From Candidatus Coatesiibacteriota bacterium (GTDB taxonomy: Bacteria; Oederibacteriota; CAKKQC01): a stretch of 9,165 nt of DNA. Each line of letters opens with the position of its first letter. The stretch's first letter is position 1. Below, piece by piece: positions 6,624 through 9,165 of this stretch. The position numbers and the translations under genes were made by a program. A model generated the notes under the pieces. It did not search any database, was not told the DNA's origin, and saw only the letters and a program-made list of their open reading frames with translations. The stretch is taken from contig JAHFSL010000064.1 of NCBI GenBank assembly GCA_023265785.1, forward strand, positions 1 through 9,165, in the 5' to 3' direction.

Positions 6624-6658
6624 TGGCGTGACGGATGCTGGAACTCCGGGATCATGCC

Positions 6659-8071
6659 TCACGGCACGCTGATGGCAATCACCTGGCGGCCGAGAATGTT
6701 TTGGGGATGGTCGTGGAAGAGACGGCGGGCAGGGTCATCCGCAATCCCGCGCGCCGTCAGGCTAACGCGGCTCCCCGGTGCGACCCCGAGGATGGCCAGC
6801 GTCACGCTACTGCCATCCACGGAGGCACCGCTGACGCGGCCGGGCGTGAGCGTATACGCGCGCGGGTCACCGGCCGTTCCGGCGTCCACGCGTTTGGAAA
6901 ACTGGAGACGCACCGCGCTCCCTGCCCACCGTGCCTCGACGATGGCGGGCGGGTCGGTGTCCATGTATTTCCCGATGGCATACTCGTAGTAGGTCGTGCC
7001 GTCGACCCCCAGGTCATGGCACGCCTTCTCAAACCCCCTGATCCACCGCCAGCTTCGCCGGGTATCCCGGTTTGAGCCCGTGTCGGCCTGAATGATGAGC
7101 GGCATCGCGGGGTCGACTGCCCGAACCGCGTCAAGGAACGGCCGGTAGCCCCGCACATAGTCCGGCTTGAGCTCCGGCCGCGTCCAATCCGGCCAGTGCG
7201 TCTGGAAGCAGAACACATCCGGATGGACCACTTTCGCAATGGCGGCGGGGTCCTCCCCGCTGTCCTCCATGACCCGCCGGTAGCCGCCGGCTTCGGCAAG
7301 CGCCAGCGTCCAAATGCAGATCATTGGACGCCGCGACAACGTCCGGAGACCGTCGGGGCCGTTCACCAGGTCGTCCAGGAACGCGGTCAGTGTATCCGTA
7401 CGAAACCTGATCCATTGGCTCCACAGGGCTGGATTCCGGCCCGGCGAATCGGGCGACCGGTCATCCAGAATGTCGGGAAACTTCATGACCCCGGGAAACA
7501 TCCCCTTTAAAGCAGCCAGGCAGTGGGGGCAGAAGCACGCATACGCCGGGCATTCCTTGCCGGGATACTCGGGCCAGTGCGGCTCCACCAGGTTGATTCC
7601 GTCGAAAGCAAAGTTGCGCATCATCCCGACGATAGCCCGCTTCTTCCAGGTTCGATAGCCGGGGTTGTTGAGACACAGCCGCTCGTACCCATCGTTCAGC
7701 GGCGTTCCCGAGAGGTCGCTCCGGGTGACCATCCGCCAGCTCTTCCAATCCGCGGGCAGGTCCTCCACGGAATAGGTCCCGTTCACGAAGGTCGTGTACC
7801 ACATCGCAATCCCGGCGGTATGGAAGGCGTCGATGTAGGCCGTGGACACGCTCGAGTCGGCGGTCAGGATGTAGTCCACGATGCGATACCCGTGGGTGAG
7901 CAACTCTGCCGCGACATTCCCCGGGGAACGATCATGGTAGTAGGCGAATCCGGGCTCCAATTCAACCGCGGGGCCACCGTGCGGAACGACGCGGTCGATT
8001 ATCCGGTGTTCCGCGGCCCGACCGGGCAAGGGTGCTGAGATCAAGGCGAACAAGAGAAAGATCAGCACCAC
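6659..8071 (-). CDS. Secreted TIM-barrel glycosidase-like protein with C-terminal Ig-like domain
   Basis: This 470-residue protein starts with a signal peptide (hydrophobic res 1-13, probable cleavage around GRA/AEH). A TIM-barrel-type body follows, with AAELLTHGYRIVDYIL (res 54-69), GIAMWYTTFVNGTYS (87-101), NFAFDGINLVEPHWPE (153-168), the Cys cluster CFCPHC (179-184) and TTYYEYAIGKY (359-369). The FDGI...E strand followed by CxCxxC is typical of uncharacterised glycoside-hydrolase-like barrels; E163 is a catalytic candidate. The last 95 or so residues (from PPAIVEARWAGSAVRLQFSK) look like a bacterial Ig/SbsA-type beta domain. The substrate is unknown. The frame is open back to 8146 inside the tRNA gene, so the start was moved to GTG 8071, which has GGGAG 4 nt upstream. 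It lies 25 bp after the tRNA and just ahead of the repeat-protein genes. It is the most likely polysaccharide-acting enzyme of the window. Confidence 0.8.
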   Translation of the reverse strand: MVLIFLLFALISAPLPGRAAEHRIIDRVVPHGGPAVELEPGFAYYHDRSPGNVAAELLTHGYRIVDYILTADSSVSTAYIDAFHTAGIAMWYTTFVNGTYSVEDLPADWKSWRMVTRSDLSGTPLNDGYERLCLNNPGYRTWKKRAIVGMMRNFAFDGINLVEPHWPEYPGKECPAYACFCPHCLAALKGMFPGVMKFPDILDDRSPDSPGRNPALWSQWIRFRTDTLTAFLDDLVNGPDGLRTLSRRPMICIWTLALAEAGGYRRVMEDSGEDPAAIAKVVHPDVFCFQTHWPDWTRPELKPDYVRGYRPFLDAVRAVDPAMPLIIQADTGSNRDTRRSWRWIRGFEKACHDLGVDGTTYYEYAIGKYMDTDPPAIVEARWAGSAVRLQFSKRVDAGTAGDPRAYTLTPGRVSGASVDGSSVTLAILGVAPGSRVSLTARGIADDPARRLFHDHPQNILGRQVIAISVP

Positions 8072-8096
8072 GGCACTCCCATCATTGATGAAGGCG

Positions 8097-8168
8097 AGCG
8101 GGAGATGGGATTCGAACCCACGACTTTCACCTTGGCAAGGTGACACTCTACCCCTGAGTTACTCCCGC
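8097..8168 (-). tRNA. tRNA-Gly (anticodon GCC)
   Basis: A complete 72-nt cloverleaf can be folded by hand. The acceptor is GCGGGAG with CTCCCGC, and the D arm is ACTC/GAGT around AGGGGTA. The anticodon arm is TCACC-TTGCCAA-GGTGA with anticodon GCC, and the variable loop is AAGTC. The T arm is GTGGG-TTCGAAT-CCCAT, with one G-T pair. The discriminator base is T (U73), as expected for bacterial glycine tRNAs. CCA is not encoded, so it must be added after transcription. The gene reads GGC and GGT codons, abundant in this GC-rich genome. Confidence 0.97.
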
Positions 8169-8189
8169 ATGTACTGCAAAAGCCTTGTG

Positions 8190-8195
8190 ATTATA
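8190..8195 (-). promoter_or_regulatory. Predicted -10 box (TATAAT) of the tRNA-Gly gene
   Basis: A perfect TATAAT on the minus strand ends 21 nt before the tRNA 5' end, in an otherwise very GC-rich stretch. Transcription would begin about 15 nt before the mature tRNA. No convincing -35 is visible at 16-18 bp. This promoter probably also serves the glycosidase-like gene downstream. Confidence 0.55.
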
Positions 8196-8235
8196 ACCGG
8201 CGGGGGCCGGGTCCCGCTACGTGCCTGCTGTCTTG

Positions 8236-8757
8236 CTATTTCATGTCCGCGTAAGCTGCGGCCCGCTTCACCTCGAACGGCACCGAGATGCCGACGATGG
8301 CGCCCAGAAACCAGGTCTTCAGGATGCCGGACCCCGGGTTCACCCGGAGAACCACGGTTTTCCGGTAGGCGGGCCCGCCATCAGCCGGCCCGAGAAACTC
8401 CTGCGTGATTTCCGACCGGCCATCCGGATACTCGGCGAGCGCGACCACCCTGCGCGGCCGGTCGAGCGATTGCACCACGTAGGAAACAAGATTCCTGCCC
8501 ATCTGGAAGGTCATCTTCTCGCCCTGGCGCGGCCAGTGGGCGCTCGTCTCGACTGCCCCCAGGGGGCCCAGCCACCAGGCACGCAGGCCATCGGGTGAAA
8601 TGATGCGGTCGAACGAGCGCTCGTCGGCCGCTTGGAGGGGTGCCTGGCTCCGCAGAAGGAGCGAGCCGTCCGGCTGGAGCTTTGACCGGCCGTACAGCAG
8701 GAGGCCCAGGACGGCGACAACGATCAGCACGACCACCGTCAGGACCACGATCTTCAT
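8236..8757 (-). CDS. Membrane-anchored small protein, tentatively SRPBCC-like
   Basis: This is a 173-residue protein. Residues 3-22 form one strongly hydrophobic N-terminal helix, ending in YGRSKLQPDG, with no clear cleavage site, so the rest is probably anchored at the membrane and outside the cytoplasm. The remainder alternates beta strands and ends in a long helix (about 141-170). The order ERSFDRIISPDGLRAWWLG (46-64), GEKMTFQMGRNLVSYVVQ (79-96) and RRVVALAEYPDG (102-113) resembles SRPBCC/polyketide-cyclase-like lipid-binding domains, but the match is by pattern only. ATG 8757 has GGAG 8 nt upstream (8766-8769). The gene ends 67 bp before the tRNA and lies 52 bp after the ATPase gene on the same strand. 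The ligand and role are unknown. Confidence 0.7.
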   Translation of the reverse strand: MKIVVLTVVVLIVVAVLGLLLYGRSKLQPDGSLLLRSQAPLQAADERSFDRIISPDGLRAWWLGPLGAVETSAHWPRQGEKMTFQMGRNLVSYVVQSLDRPRRVVALAEYPDGRSEITQEFLGPADGGPAYRKTVVLRVNPGSGILKTWFLGAIVGISVPFEVKRAAAYADMK

Positions 8758-8774
8758 CTCGACAACTCCACGAT

Positions 8775-8796
8775 GCGCCTATCCTATCAGAGGCGC
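8775..8796. promoter_or_regulatory. Inverted repeat GCGCCT-N10-AGGCGC spanning a putative -10
   Basis: Perfect 6-bp arms (8775-8780, 8791-8796) flank 10 bp that contain TGATAGGAT on the minus strand (8789-8781), an extended -10 form (TGN-TANNNT) placed 23 nt before the ATG at 8757. The repeat could be an operator over that promoter, or a weak hairpin ending the ATPase transcript. There is no T-run, so the terminator reading is less likely. Confidence 0.35.
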
Positions 8797-8809
8797 CGGC
8801 GGACCGGGG

Positions 8810-9165
8810 TCACTGGGGACCCCGCCCCGGCCCTTCGAGAAGGAATTGCCGCCAGGTTACAGTGGAGATTTTCATCCTGGCCGCGGTCGTCACGCCGCCA
8901 TCGCCGCAGATCAGGAGTGGTCGGTAGGCCGGGTACCGCCGGACAAACTCCAGGAGCCCGGCCAGATCCGCAGAGGCAAAGTGGCCGGTTTTAATCTCGA
9001 TGGCCCATTGACCCCACGAACCTTCAAGGATCCCATCAACCTCCAGCGGCTCCTCCCGCCAGTACGAAACATGCTGACCCGCATTCCACGAATGGGCCAG
9101 GCAGGCATTCTCGACCCATGACCCGAATCGGTCCGGTTCCCGCACGGGGTCCGGACTGCCACGTG
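8810..9165 (-). CDS. AAA-type ATPase, C-terminal DUF4143 domain (5' part off the window)
   Basis: The visible frame gives the last 118 residues and stays open to the right edge. It contains FGSWVENACLAHSWNAGQ, VSYWREEPLEVDGILEG, WAIEIKTG, LAGLLEFVRRYPAYRPL and a short tail. This is the DUF4143 domain (PF13635) that follows an AAA ATPase domain in a large family of bacterial and archaeal proteins of poorly known role. The E-V-D and E-I-K pair keeps the pattern of the PD-(D/E)XK nuclease-like fold to which this domain is related. The ATPase part, with Walker motifs, would lie to the right. A GTG at 9145 is in frame but falls inside the conserved domain, so it is not taken as the start. Such genes are often scattered, horizontally moved single genes, and nothing here ties it to its neighbours. 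Confidence 0.85.
   Translation of the reverse strand, partial: RGSPDPVREPDRFGSWVENACLAHSWNAGQHVSYWREEPLEVDGILEGSWGQWAIEIKTGHFASADLAGLLEFVRRYPAYRPLLICGDGGVTTAARMKISTVTWRQFLLEGPGRGPQ

Noticed and set aside
8097..8168. tRNA gene as an integration (att) site with an island on one side
   Set aside because: No second copy of the tRNA 3' end and no integrase is seen in the window, and the flanking genes look ordinary for the genome.
8810..9165. Restriction or defence nuclease
   Set aside because: The EVD/EIK pattern is shared with PD-(D/E)XK folds, but the whole fragment fits the DUF4143 tail of an AAA ATPase, and there are no defence neighbours.

Overview
The window is GC-rich bacterial chromosomal DNA (about two thirds G+C by eye, not counted), densely coded on both strands. 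It has one tRNA gene and no trace of phage, IS elements or CRISPR. The gene content points to an environmental, probably uncultured member of the PVC superphylum (Planctomycetota, Verrucomicrobiota, Kiritimatiellota, Lentisphaerota) or a nearby phylum such as Hydrogenedentota. The clues are several sugar-phosphate-isomerase-like TIM barrels, divergent uroporphyrinogen-decarboxylase-like (URO-D-like) proteins, secreted proteins of unknown function and start codons that mostly lack a Shine-Dalgarno (SD) site. The phylum assignment is inference.

Left half (1-4330): two copies of one layout follow each other. Each is a minus-strand xylose-isomerase-like TIM-barrel gene diverging from a plus-strand URO-D-like gene across a short intergenic stretch (62 bp and about 100 bp). 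Both divergent regions hold compact inverted repeats that could be operators. Between the modules lies a minus-strand gene for a 106-residue Cys/His/Met-rich membrane protein that looks like a soft-metal binder. Neither URO-D-like protein looks like a haem-pathway enzyme, and both have Asp where the zinc-binding Cys of corrinoid methyltransferases would be. Sugar or methyl-group catabolism under local control is the simplest guess.

Right half (4356-8168, minus strand): a probable transcription unit starts at a tRNA-Gly(GCC) gene with a perfect TATAAT box. It continues into a secreted TIM-barrel glycosidase-like protein with a C-terminal Ig-like domain, then two tandem, diverged paralogues of an exported helical-repeat (TPR-like) protein. 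The longest open frame of the glycosidase-like gene runs back through the tRNA, so its real start must lie downstream of it, most likely GTG at 8071.

Right edge (8236-9165, minus strand): a membrane-anchored small protein, tentatively SRPBCC-like, and the C-terminal DUF4143 part of an AAA-type ATPase cut by the window end.

Several minus-strand genes have a TANNNT-type -10 element 7-9 nt before the ATG. Two unrelated genes share a near-identical block (TGGTACCCTCGA, two variable bases, then GGTC-ATG), which suggests leaderless or nearly leaderless transcripts.
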